Assembly (NCBI GenBank): GCA_018649665.1
Contig: JABIHL010000120.1
Coordinates: 1-48,458, forward strand
Source: Chloroflexota bacterium
GTDB lineage: Bacteria > Chloroflexota > Dehalococcoidia > Lucifugimonadales > Lucifugimonadaceae
Length of the DNA: 48,458 nucleotides
Direction of reading: 5' to 3'
Of this stretch, positions 41,650 to 48,458 are shown in pieces. The translations under genes were made by a program, and so were the position numbers. Within the stretch, counting starts at the first letter, position 1, and every line of letters starts with the position of its first letter. The notes beneath the pieces were generated by a model, which ran no database searches, was not told the DNA's origin, and saw only the letters and a program-made list of their open reading frames with translations.

Positions 41650-43170
41650 TTGAACACCGAAAAACGCCCGAAACTCTACATGGCAATTGAGTTCGGAAAG
41701 AACAATCTCACCATTTCCGTTGGGGCAGCAACTGGCGCACCGCTTTCAACGATCAAAGCACCAGTCGAATTCTTCAAACCAGATAATGCGCCTAGTTCTG
41801 CCCTGGAATTCGACCCGACAAAATTTCTGCACCTGCTCAGTACAACCGCAGAACGCGCTATCGGTGCTGCCGACATTTCACCAACCGAAATATCAGGTAT
41901 CGGCGTCACCTCTCAACGGCAAGGACTCGTCCTGCTCGACCTAGCCGGCCAACCACTCTACGTAGGTCCTTATCGCGACATGAGAGCTTCAAAGGAAGGC
42001 GCCGAGATCGACGCCAACGCTCTGGTTGACCTCTGGGAGTTAACCGGACACGCACCCGGAGTGACTTCTGGCTGGGCCCGCCTCCAATGGTTCGTATCCA
42101 ACAAACCCGAAATCTACGACCGAACGCGAACAGCGTGCAGCATCGCCGATTGGATCATCCTCGAACTAACCGGCGAGCTACTTTTGGAAGAAACTCTCGC
42201 CGTGGAATCGGGCTTCGGCATGGTCGCAACTGGCGACCCCACCAACGTACTCACCCAAGCCTATAATCTCGGCGATATCCAACTTCCCGCCACGTGTTCA
42301 CCAGGAACAATCGTTGGAAAATTGAAGAAGGCATATGCCGATCCACTCGGCATCGACACGAATACTCCTGTTGTAGCCTGTGGTCCCGACACCCAATCAG
42401 GGCTTATCGGTCTCGGGACATATCAATCCAACGAAATCGGCATCATTTCTGGATGGAACACATCCTGCATGCGAATCACCGAGCTGCCGGTATTCGACGA
42501 CACCCGAGCCATGCTCACGGGTCGACACGTCATTCGCAATCGGTGGGTGCTGGAAGGCAACGCTGGCGACACAGGCGCTACGTATCAGTGGCTACTCTCC
42601 CTTATATATGGATCCCTCGATAACGTCGAAGTCATGAAGTCGATCGATGATCCGCTAGGCAGAATCGAACCAGGCTCAACAGGCGTCAACGCGTTTCTCG
42701 GGCCAAGCCTTGTTCACTCAGCAAATATCACCGAACGAATGGGCGGCCTGATGTTCCCGATACCTGCAACCAACGATCCGCCCGATCGGTTCGATATCGC
42801 CCGGTCAGCACTCGATAGTTTTGCATTCGCTATTCGCTACAACATCGAACGTCTCAACAGCTTCCGCGGACCCGCCGCCAACATCTCATTCGGAGGTGGC
42901 ATGGCGAAAACAGAAACATTCCGAACTATTCTCGCTAATGTTTTAGACTGCGAAATCAGAGTCGCCGAGTCTGGCGAAACAACCAACCTAGGTACGTTCT
43001 CTCAAGTCGCCGCCAGCATCGGCAGCGGACCATCAGTGTCGGAAATCGCCAGCGAACGGGCACTAGAGCTAGTCAAACACGAACCCGATCCATCACATTC
43101 AGCGATCTATGACGGACTCTATTCTGAGTGGCGTCACAAAGAGCGGATGATCGGAAATATCGAGCAATGA
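41650..43170 (+). CDS. FGGY-family carbohydrate kinase, substrate unknown
   Basis: A 506-residue sugar kinase of the FGGY group (xylulokinase, autoinducer-2 kinase and relatives). The acceptor-side region is GIGVTSQRQGLVLLD, the catalytic Asp is in CGPDTQSGLIG, and the C-terminal adenosine motif is SFGGGMAKTETF. The N-terminal phosphate loop is unusual: IEFGKNNLT in place of D-x-G-T-T/S. The TTG start is one base after the hpnE stop, so it is translated with the squalene genes. A hopanoid side-chain sugar is an imaginable substrate but nothing in the sequence proves it. Confidence 0.8.
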   Translation: MNTEKRPKLYMAIEFGKNNLTISVGAATGAPLSTIKAPVEFFKPDNAPSSALEFDPTKFLHLLSTTAERAIGAADISPTEISGIGVTSQRQGLVLLDLAGQPLYVGPYRDMRASKEGAEIDANALVDLWELTGHAPGVTSGWARLQWFVSNKPEIYDRTRTACSIADWIILELTGELLLEETLAVESGFGMVATGDPTNVLTQAYNLGDIQLPATCSPGTIVGKLKKAYADPLGIDTNTPVVACGPDTQSGLIGLGTYQSNEIGIISGWNTSCMRITELPVFDDTRAMLTGRHVIRNRWVLEGNAGDTGATYQWLLSLIYGSLDNVEVMKSIDDPLGRIEPGSTGVNAFLGPSLVHSANITERMGGLMFPIPATNDPPDRFDIARSALDSFAFAIRYNIERLNSFRGPAANISFGGGMAKTETFRTILANVLDCEIRVAESGETTNLGTFSQVAASIGSGPSVSEIASERALELVKHEPDPSHSAIYDGLYSEWRHKERMIGNIEQ

Positions 43171-43224
43171 GCGTCTACATCAGCGAGCAAGTCGAACCTA
43201 AAACGACCTGAAATGAGAAGATAA

Positions 43225-43608
43225 ATGCCACTTGTTCCTGCGTTCATTCTCAGGCGTCTCTACGTAAAAAATAGCCTACGAAACACCCAGCGCGGCTGGC
43301 GTTTCACTCTTCGAAACTCACTCGGTTCGGGATACGCCGTCGGCCTAGTACCACTCAAGCTCGACGAATCACAAGAAATCCCCATGTCAGTGACATGGTT
43401 CGAAAATGACGGCGAAGAAGTTACTTTCGATCAAGTAACCGAAGACAACACATTCGGCTTAAAGATGAATAAAGAAATCGTCATCAACGTCGACAGCGAT
43501 CAACTGGAACCCGGCGATCACAACGTCTACTTCGGATGCATCATCCCTGGCATTGGTAAGATCGGATTTGATTTCAACGATGTCGTCAGCTCCGATAAAA
43601 CACAATAA
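43225..43608 (+). CDS. Conserved-looking 127-residue protein of unknown function
   Basis: Not recognised with confidence. The protein starts MPLVPAFILRRLYVKNSL, has the motif RNTQRGWRFTLRNSLGSG, and then alternating hydrophobic strands (VTWFENDGEEV, EIVINVDSDQL, GIGKIGFDFND). This suggests a small all-beta domain without membrane segments or signal peptide. A ribosome site GAGAAG lies about five bases before the ATG, and codon use resembles the neighbours, so it is probably a real gene. It follows the FGGY kinase by 54 bp and may end the squalene operon. Similar short proteins are sometimes labelled as HMG-CoA-reductase-associated in archaea; that is only a memory-based hint. Confidence 0.6.
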   Translation: MPLVPAFILRRLYVKNSLRNTQRGWRFTLRNSLGSGYAVGLVPLKLDESQEIPMSVTWFENDGEEVTFDQVTEDNTFGLKMNKEIVINVDSDQLEPGDHNVYFGCIIPGIGKIGFDFNDVVSSDKTQ

Positions 43609-43818
43609 TTACCCTAAAACAGCAACAATGCATTTCTATCGCCGATTTCTAGTCGTAGACCATACTAAGACGTAAGAGTCGAAATCCTCATGAAGTTCCG
43701 TAAATAAATCAGGTACAGATAAACTGACCTCTGCGATACACTTTGTACCAGAGCATCCACAACTGTCTTCTTCATCACCAACCATCGAGGAAAGCCCGGC
43801 CCTAGAGCAGCAAAAACT

Positions 43819-44856
43819 ATGCCATTCGAAGAATTCGACTCGATCGACCGTGAGATCATGAATACGATTCAAGCAGCCTTTCCGTTGGTTGCCGAACCGT
43901 ACAAAGCAGTCGCTAAAAGCGTCGGCACAACCGAACAAGACGTGATCGACCGTATCGGTGCACTCCGAAAAAAGAACGTCGTTCGACAAATCGGTGCGAT
44001 CTTCGACACTCGCAAGCTCAAGTATCAGTCGATGCTTGTCGCAATGCAGTTCCCGGAAGACAAGCTCGATAAAGCAGCTCGATTTCTCAACCGTCACCCC
44101 GGAATTAGCCACAACTACGAACGAGACGGTCATTTCAATCTCTGGTTCACAATCGCAGTTCCGCCCGAGCGTTCTCTCGAAGGCGATGTCGAACTGCTCG
44201 CCAAGCTCACTGGCGCCACATCTACCCGACTGCTCCCGACGATCAAATTTTTCAAAATCGGTGTGAACTTCGACATGGTCAAGGGTAAATCCAGCGCCAC
44301 CGAAGGCTACCGACCCGACGATCAGGGAACGACAAGTACATCCTCACCAGATGTTACTCAGGACATCATCGACTACGTGAAAGTGATGCAAGAAGATCTT
44401 GCACCCGTGTCACGTCCGTTCGATGCGATGGCTCAACAACTCGGCATGACTATCGACGAAATGTTTGCCCGAGCCGACGAACTAGTCGAGCAGAAGCTAA
44501 TGCGTCGATACAGTGCAGTGTTGCACCACCGCCGCGCCGGCTTCTCGTCGAATGCAATGATCGTCTGGAAAGTTCCAGAAGAGCGTTCTGAAGAAATCGG
44601 CACAATTATGGCTGAGCACCCAGCAGTAACCCACTGCTACCAACGACCAACATACGAAGACTGGTCATACTCGCACTTCACGATGGTTCACGGAACATCG
44701 GCAGAAGAATGTGAACGTTTCGGCAACGAAATCGCCGAAGCGACTGGCATGGACGAGCGAGCGCTCGTTTACAGCCTTCGTGAATATAAAAAGACTCGAG
44801 TTCGCTACTTCGTAGAAGATGAATTCGTAGTTGAAGAGCTTCAGCCAATCAGCTGA
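43819..44856 (+). CDS. ahbAB: Fused siroheme decarboxylase AhbA-AhbB
   Basis: A 345-residue protein made of two homologous halves, each a winged-helix Lrp-like domain plus a ferredoxin-like domain. Half 1 (about 1-160) has IGALRKKNVVRQIGAIFD and SHNYERDGHFNLWFT. Half 2 (about 185-340) has LVEQKLMRRYSAVLHHR, THCYQRP and YSHFTMVHG. AhbA/AhbB remove the two acetate carboxyls at C12 and C18 of siroheme to give didecarboxysiroheme, an intermediate of siroheme-dependent heme synthesis; the related NirDL-type proteins serve heme d1. A Ser/Thr-rich linker joins the halves (about 160-185). It is first in the tetrapyrrole operon. Confidence 0.88.
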   Translation: MPFEEFDSIDREIMNTIQAAFPLVAEPYKAVAKSVGTTEQDVIDRIGALRKKNVVRQIGAIFDTRKLKYQSMLVAMQFPEDKLDKAARFLNRHPGISHNYERDGHFNLWFTIAVPPERSLEGDVELLAKLTGATSTRLLPTIKFFKIGVNFDMVKGKSSATEGYRPDDQGTTSTSSPDVTQDIIDYVKVMQEDLAPVSRPFDAMAQQLGMTIDEMFARADELVEQKLMRRYSAVLHHRRAGFSSNAMIVWKVPEERSEEIGTIMAEHPAVTHCYQRPTYEDWSYSHFTMVHGTSAEECERFGNEIAEATGMDERALVYSLREYKKTRVRYFVEDEFVVEELQPIS

Positions 44857-44917
44857 TCTCACTCGAATCATCCGCTCGAATTCCACTTACCTAGCCAAAA
44901 CAAATCTGGAGACCACT

Positions 44918-45586
44918 GTGCCGCGCTATTACGGAATGTACCTCGATGTGCAAGAACGCTTAGGAATCGTCTTTGGTGGCGATGCCCACGAAGGCCAACG
45001 CAAAGTTAACTACCTGCTCGAATGCGGAGCGACTGTAAAGTTGTTCAGCCCCGACGACGAAATTTCGGACAAGCTTCGTGCCCAGGCCGACGCCGGTGAG
45101 ATCGAATGGATCAAACGGAAATACCAAGCTGGCGACCTCGCCGGAGCATGGATCGTTATCGTTGCCGACACTTCGTCGATGGAAACTAACGAAGCAGTTT
45201 CAAAAGAGGCAACCGAGCGAAACATCCTGCTCAACGTTATGGATGTCACTCCTCTTTGCACATGGATCGCGCCGTCACTGATTCAGCGCAACGATGTAAC
45301 AGTCGCAATATCGACCGCTGGAACAAGCCCTGCGCTTGCCCGCCGACTTCGTGAGCGAATGAGCGATAAAGACAACTGTCAGTGCCTCCGATGGGCCGAC
45401 ATGGGTCCGCTACTCGCCGACGTGCGTGTTGAACAGCGAGCACGCGATCTCAAAGTAACACCAAGCGAATGGGCAGTTTCAATCACCGACCAGATGCTCG
45501 AGATCTTCGAGAGTGGCGATGCCGATAAAGCACGCGCCATGCTCGTCGAAGCACTCGAAACTCACGACGCAGCTAGCAAAGCGTAA
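44918..45586 (+). CDS. Precorrin-2 dehydrogenase (siroheme synthase N-terminal-type)
   Basis: A 222-residue protein. The NAD-binding segment is LGIVFGGDAHEGQRKVNYLL, with LLNVMDVTPLCTWIAPSLI around the conserved Asp of the CysG/Met8 active site, and DVTVAISTAGTSPALARRLRE from the dimerisation region. It oxidises precorrin-2 to sirohydrochlorin; some relatives also insert iron. The GTG at 44918 has CTGGAGA six bases upstream and gives the usual N-terminus 'YYGMYLDV', so it is preferred to the start 29 codons upstream. It lies between ahbAB and hemC. Confidence 0.87.
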   Translation: MPRYYGMYLDVQERLGIVFGGDAHEGQRKVNYLLECGATVKLFSPDDEISDKLRAQADAGEIEWIKRKYQAGDLAGAWIVIVADTSSMETNEAVSKEATERNILLNVMDVTPLCTWIAPSLIQRNDVTVAISTAGTSPALARRLRERMSDKDNCQCLRWADMGPLLADVRVEQRARDLKVTPSEWAVSITDQMLEIFESGDADKARAMLVEALETHDAASKA

Positions 45587-45622
45587 AGCTTCGTTCGCTA
45601 AGCCGTTTCGGAATTAATCCTT

Positions 45623-46585
45623 ATGACTAGCACCGACAATAACAAGACCGGCACGCCGGCCGTGAAAAGTCACGTTAAAGTCGGAACACGCGGAAGCGAT
45701 TTGGCGCTGACGCAGACCGGGCATGTGGTCGATGCACTCAAGGAAGCAAATCCTGACGTTGAATTCGAAATCGTCGTAATCAAAACGACCGGCGATATCG
45801 ACCAGCGTCAGAATCTTGCTGAACTGGGCGTTGGCGTATTCGTTCGCGAGTTGGAAGCTGCTTTGCTCGACAATCGAGTCGATCTAGCAGTGCACAGTCT
45901 CAAAGACATGCCATCGTCGCTGCCGCCTGAGTTCGCTCTTGCTGCCGTGCCTTATCGTGAAGATCCGCGTGACGCTTTTATTAGTCGAAACGGCGAAACG
46001 CTGGAACAAATCCCCGCCGGATCCCGAATCGCTACCGGAAGCGCACGACGTCAGGCTCTAGTGAAAAACATACGCCCCGATCTAGTCGTCGAACCACTCC
46101 GAGGAAACGTTCCAACCCGGCTCGGCAAGCTCGACGTGGCAGGCGGACCCGACGCAGTAATTCTTGCGACAGCAGGACTAAAACGACTCGGTCTTCAAGA
46201 TCGAATTACTCAGCACCTTTCGTGCTCTAATTTCGTATCTGCGGTGGGACAAGGCGCACTTGCTCTTGAAACTCGTGCAAACGACGAAACAACTGTAGCT
46301 ATCGCTGCGAAGCTGAATCACGATGGCACGCTCCTCGAAGTTACTGCCGAACGAGCCTTCTTGGACGAAATCAGTGGCGGCTGCTCGGCGTCAGTATCGG
46401 CGCACGCAAAAATCCGAGGCGAACGACTCGAATTTTCAGCATTTGCGTCAACGCCCGATGGCACGCAGGTCATACGCGAAAGCCTTATCGACGAAGCTTC
46501 AAAAGCAGAAGAAGTCGGCAAGAAAATGGGCCAACTATTTGTAGAACGTGGCGCACGACAGCTTGTAGCAGGGGATGCTAACTAA
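45623..46585 (+). CDS. hemC: Hydroxymethylbilane synthase (porphobilinogen deaminase)
   Basis: A 320-residue enzyme that assembles four porphobilinogens into hydroxymethylbilane. It opens VKVGTRGSDLALTQT, has the catalytic Asp in VDLAVHSLKDMP, Arg-rich substrate sites GSARRQA and PLRGNVPTRL, and the dipyrromethane-cofactor Cys254 in SGGCSASV. Collinear and full length, with a slightly extended N-terminus. The cobA-hemD gene starts three bases after its stop. Confidence 0.96.
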   Translation: MTSTDNNKTGTPAVKSHVKVGTRGSDLALTQTGHVVDALKEANPDVEFEIVVIKTTGDIDQRQNLAELGVGVFVRELEAALLDNRVDLAVHSLKDMPSSLPPEFALAAVPYREDPRDAFISRNGETLEQIPAGSRIATGSARRQALVKNIRPDLVVEPLRGNVPTRLGKLDVAGGPDAVILATAGLKRLGLQDRITQHLSCSNFVSAVGQGALALETRANDETTVAIAAKLNHDGTLLEVTAERAFLDEISGGCSASVSAHAKIRGERLEFSAFASTPDGTQVIRESLIDEASKAEEVGKKMGQLFVERGARQLVAGDAN

Positions 46586-46588
46586 CTT

Positions 46589-48145
46589 ATGTCAAACACC
46601 ACCCAAAACGAAGGCAACACCCCGGTCGGAAAAGTACTACTCGTTGGAGCAGGACCCGGCGATCCCGGTCTGATTACCGTCAAAGGACTCGAAAGTCTAC
46701 GGACTGCCGATGCCGTCGTATTTGATCGACTCGCATCCCCAAAACTTCTCGCTCAGGCACGTCCTGAGGCAGAACTGTATGACGCTGGAAAAGGTCGAGA
46801 CGACCACCGAATGACGCAGTCCGAAATAAACGAACTGATCGTTGAGTTAGCTTTACGTGGACTCAACGTTTGCCGACTCAAAGGCGGCGATCCGTTCGTA
46901 TTTGGTCGCGGTGGCGAAGAAGCGCTCGAACTTTCAGCTGCTGGCGTTCCTTGGGAAGTCGTTCCCGGTATTTCATCGACCATCGCAGCCCCTGCCTACG
47001 CAGGAATTCCTGTGACACAACGCGGAATGTCGACATCACTAACGATCGTCACCGGAAGTGAAGACCCGAACAAACCCGACTCGACAATCAACTGGGACGC
47101 CCTCGCCGGTCTCACCGGAAATCTCGTATTTGTAATGGGCTGGAAGGGCATGAACGATATCGTCGCCGCCCTCACCTCCCGAGGTGTGCCAACCGACCGA
47201 CCTGCCGCACTCGTCCAGTGGGGTACAACCCCCAAGCAACGAGTAGTCACCGGACCGATTGGTGAAATCGTTGCACGTGGCGTTGAAGCAGGAATCGGAG
47301 CACCAGTTTCTCTAGTCATCGGTGAAGTCGCTGGTCTCCGCGACGCAATGGCGTGGTTCGACACTCGACCACTCTTCGGCAAACGAGTGCTCGTCACCCG
47401 TGCACGATCGCAGGCAAGCAAGCTTGTGGCACAGCTCGAAAATCTCGGTGCCGAAGTGCTCGAATACCCAACCATCGAAATCGTGCCGGTACGTGATCCA
47501 GCACCACTCGATGAAGCACTCCGAAACGTATCTAAATACGACTGGATGATGCTCACCAGTTCAAACGCAGTACGCGGAATTGCTGCTCGTATGAAATCAC
47601 TCGGTATCGACTCGCGATCACTCGCCCATCTAAATTTCGGCGTCAACGGCCCATCGACAGCAAGGGCACTCGCCGAGATCGGCATCAACGCCGATGCCAT
47701 TCCCGATCAGTACCTCGCCAGCGCAATGGTCGAACTACTGAAGACCGATGGCATCACGCCAAAGAACGTCTTGTTCCCACGTTCCGAGATCGGACGAGAA
47801 ACCCTCGCCAGCGGCCTACGTAAACTCGGATCAAATGTCGACGAAGTGGTCGCCTACTCAACCGAATCGCCGAACGACACTGGCGATCTAGCCCGAGCCG
47901 CCTACGAAGAAGGCATCGATTTCACCACGTTCACCAGTTCATCGACAGTACGAAACCTGATCGACCTACTCGGTGGCAGTCCCGATCTCATCAACACCAG
48001 CAAGACCGTTATCATCGGGCCAATCACCGCCGACACCGCCAAAGAGCTCAACGTCAACAACGACATCGAAGCCGAAGAGCAGTCGATCACCGGAATCGTC
48101 AAAGCGATCTTGGCGCACGTTACAGCATCCGAAAAACAGGGATAA
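46589..48145 (+). CDS. cobA-hemD: Fused uroporphyrinogen-III methyltransferase / uroporphyrinogen-III synthase
   Basis: A 518-residue fusion. Residues about 12-255 are CobA/SUMT (VGAGPGDPGLITVKG, CRLKGGDPFVFGRGGEE, VVPGISSTIAAPAYAGIPVT), which adds two methyl groups to uroporphyrinogen III to make precorrin-2. Residues about 265-518 are HemD (KRVLVTRARSQASKLV, MMLTSSNAVRGIAA, FTTFTSSSTVRNLIDL), which closes hydroxymethylbilane to uroporphyrinogen III. The fusion joins consecutive steps and commits flux to precorrin-2 and siroheme. The start is three bases after hemC. Confidence 0.95.
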   Translation: MSNTTQNEGNTPVGKVLLVGAGPGDPGLITVKGLESLRTADAVVFDRLASPKLLAQARPEAELYDAGKGRDDHRMTQSEINELIVELALRGLNVCRLKGGDPFVFGRGGEEALELSAAGVPWEVVPGISSTIAAPAYAGIPVTQRGMSTSLTIVTGSEDPNKPDSTINWDALAGLTGNLVFVMGWKGMNDIVAALTSRGVPTDRPAALVQWGTTPKQRVVTGPIGEIVARGVEAGIGAPVSLVIGEVAGLRDAMAWFDTRPLFGKRVLVTRARSQASKLVAQLENLGAEVLEYPTIEIVPVRDPAPLDEALRNVSKYDWMMLTSSNAVRGIAARMKSLGIDSRSLAHLNFGVNGPSTARALAEIGINADAIPDQYLASAMVELLKTDGITPKNVLFPRSEIGRETLASGLRKLGSNVDEVVAYSTESPNDTGDLARAAYEEGIDFTTFTSSSTVRNLIDLLGGSPDLINTSKTVIIGPITADTAKELNVNNDIEAEEQSITGIVKAILAHVTASEKQG

Positions 48146-48152
48146 TAGCGAC

Positions 48153-48458
48153 ATGAACAGCGACCAATACCCTCACCTTCGCCGCCTACGACGCAGTGCC
48201 ACACTGCGCGACATGCTCAACGAAAACCGACTCTCGGCGTCGGAATTCATCTACCCACTCTTCGTCGTAAACGGCTCGGGCGTTCGCACTCCTATCGAGC
48301 CAATGCCCGGAATCGACCAGATGTCGGTAGACATCGCTGTAGAAGAAACTCTTCGTGCGGCCGAAGCCGGAGTGAAGTCCGTTCTGCTGTTCGGAATTCC
48401 CGACGATAAAGACTCAACCGGCTCCGGGGCAGCATCGCCCGACGAAGCCGTGCAACGA
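48153..48458 (+). CDS. hemB: Delta-aminolevulinic acid dehydratase, N-terminal part (cut by window end)
   Basis: 102 codons are present, ending at the window edge. The translation opens MNSDQYPHLRRLRRSATLRD, followed by FIYPLFVVNG, the family-typical PIEPMPGIDQMSVD, and 'GVKSVLLFGIPDDKDSTGSGA'. The enzyme joins two aminolevulinates into porphobilinogen, the substrate of HemC encoded upstream. The ATG lies eight bases after the cobA-hemD stop with AGGGA about ten bases upstream. The zinc and Schiff-base residues fall beyond the window. Confidence 0.94.
   Translation, partial: MNSDQYPHLRRLRRSATLRDMLNENRLSASEFIYPLFVVNGSGVRTPIEPMPGIDQMSVDIAVEETLRAAEAGVKSVLLFGIPDDKDSTGSGAASPDEAVQR

Noticed and set aside
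1-48458. CRISPR arrays, insertion sequences, prophage genes, tRNA or rRNA genes
   Set aside because: No regularly spaced repeats, transposase/integrase motifs, cloverleaf or rRNA sequences were recognised, although a covariance search for tRNAs could not be run.

Overview
The window is a compact, gene-dense bacterial chromosome segment of intermediate GC with short intergenic gaps, many 4-bp ATGA overlaps and frequent TTG/GTG starts. No rRNA, tRNA, CRISPR array, integrase or transposase is visible. The gene set suggests a Chloroflexota bacterium, possibly of the Dehalococcoidia/SAR202 type. The pointers are SufBCDSU with a SufU scaffold, a DnaJ-HspR-Clp heat-shock operon, catabolic HpcH/HpaI and DapA-fold enzymes, and lipoprotein binding proteins. 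This placement is inference and was not tested by phylogeny.

Bases 1-9.2 kb: catabolism and signalling. A truncated D-2-hydroxyacid dehydrogenase converges on rlmB (23S rRNA methyltransferase). An HpcH/HpaI aldolase, a GAF-rich histidine kinase with a single-domain response regulator, an alpha-ketoglutarate-semialdehyde dehydrogenase and a DapA-fold lyase follow. The lyase is fused at its 3' end, out of frame, to the remnant of a GNAT acetyltransferase gene. A trans-aconitate methyltransferase (tam) closes the block.

9.2-16 kb: a cytoplasmic NMT1/SsuA-like binding protein, an FG-GAP lipoprotein, a second histidine kinase/receiver pair on the minus strand, and an orphan peptide-type (family 5) solute-binding lipoprotein.

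16-23.6 kb: the iron-sulfur operon sufB-sufC-sufD-sufS-sufU (minus strand) and gatB (plus strand). This block is bracketed by two copies of a paired, two-hairpin repeat (15.84-16.04 kb and 23.28-23.51 kb).

23.6-35.4 kb: secG with an intrinsic terminator, a rifampicin-phosphotransferase-like protein, cysS, a fused ispD-ispF, two tandem VTT/DedA-type membrane proteins, and the heat-shock locus dnaJ-hspR-clpC. The last is divergent from hsp20, which has a clear sigma-70 promoter, a structured leader and a perfect terminator.

35.4-43.6 kb: isoprenoid/squalene genes. They comprise a polyprenyl diphosphate synthase, an HpnG-like phosphorylase, a YjbQ-family protein, hpnC-hpnD-hpnE (squalene from farnesyl diphosphate), an FGGY kinase one base after hpnE, and a 127-residue unknown. 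IspDF, encoded about 7 kb away, would feed the same isoprenoid supply.

43.8 kb to the end: a tetrapyrrole operon with a fused AhbA-AhbB siroheme decarboxylase, precorrin-2 dehydrogenase, hemC, fused cobA-hemD and the start of hemB. Together these run from 5-aminolevulinate to siroheme and its didecarboxylated form, which points to siroheme-dependent heme (or d1-type heme) synthesis. hemA, ahbC and ahbD are not in the window.
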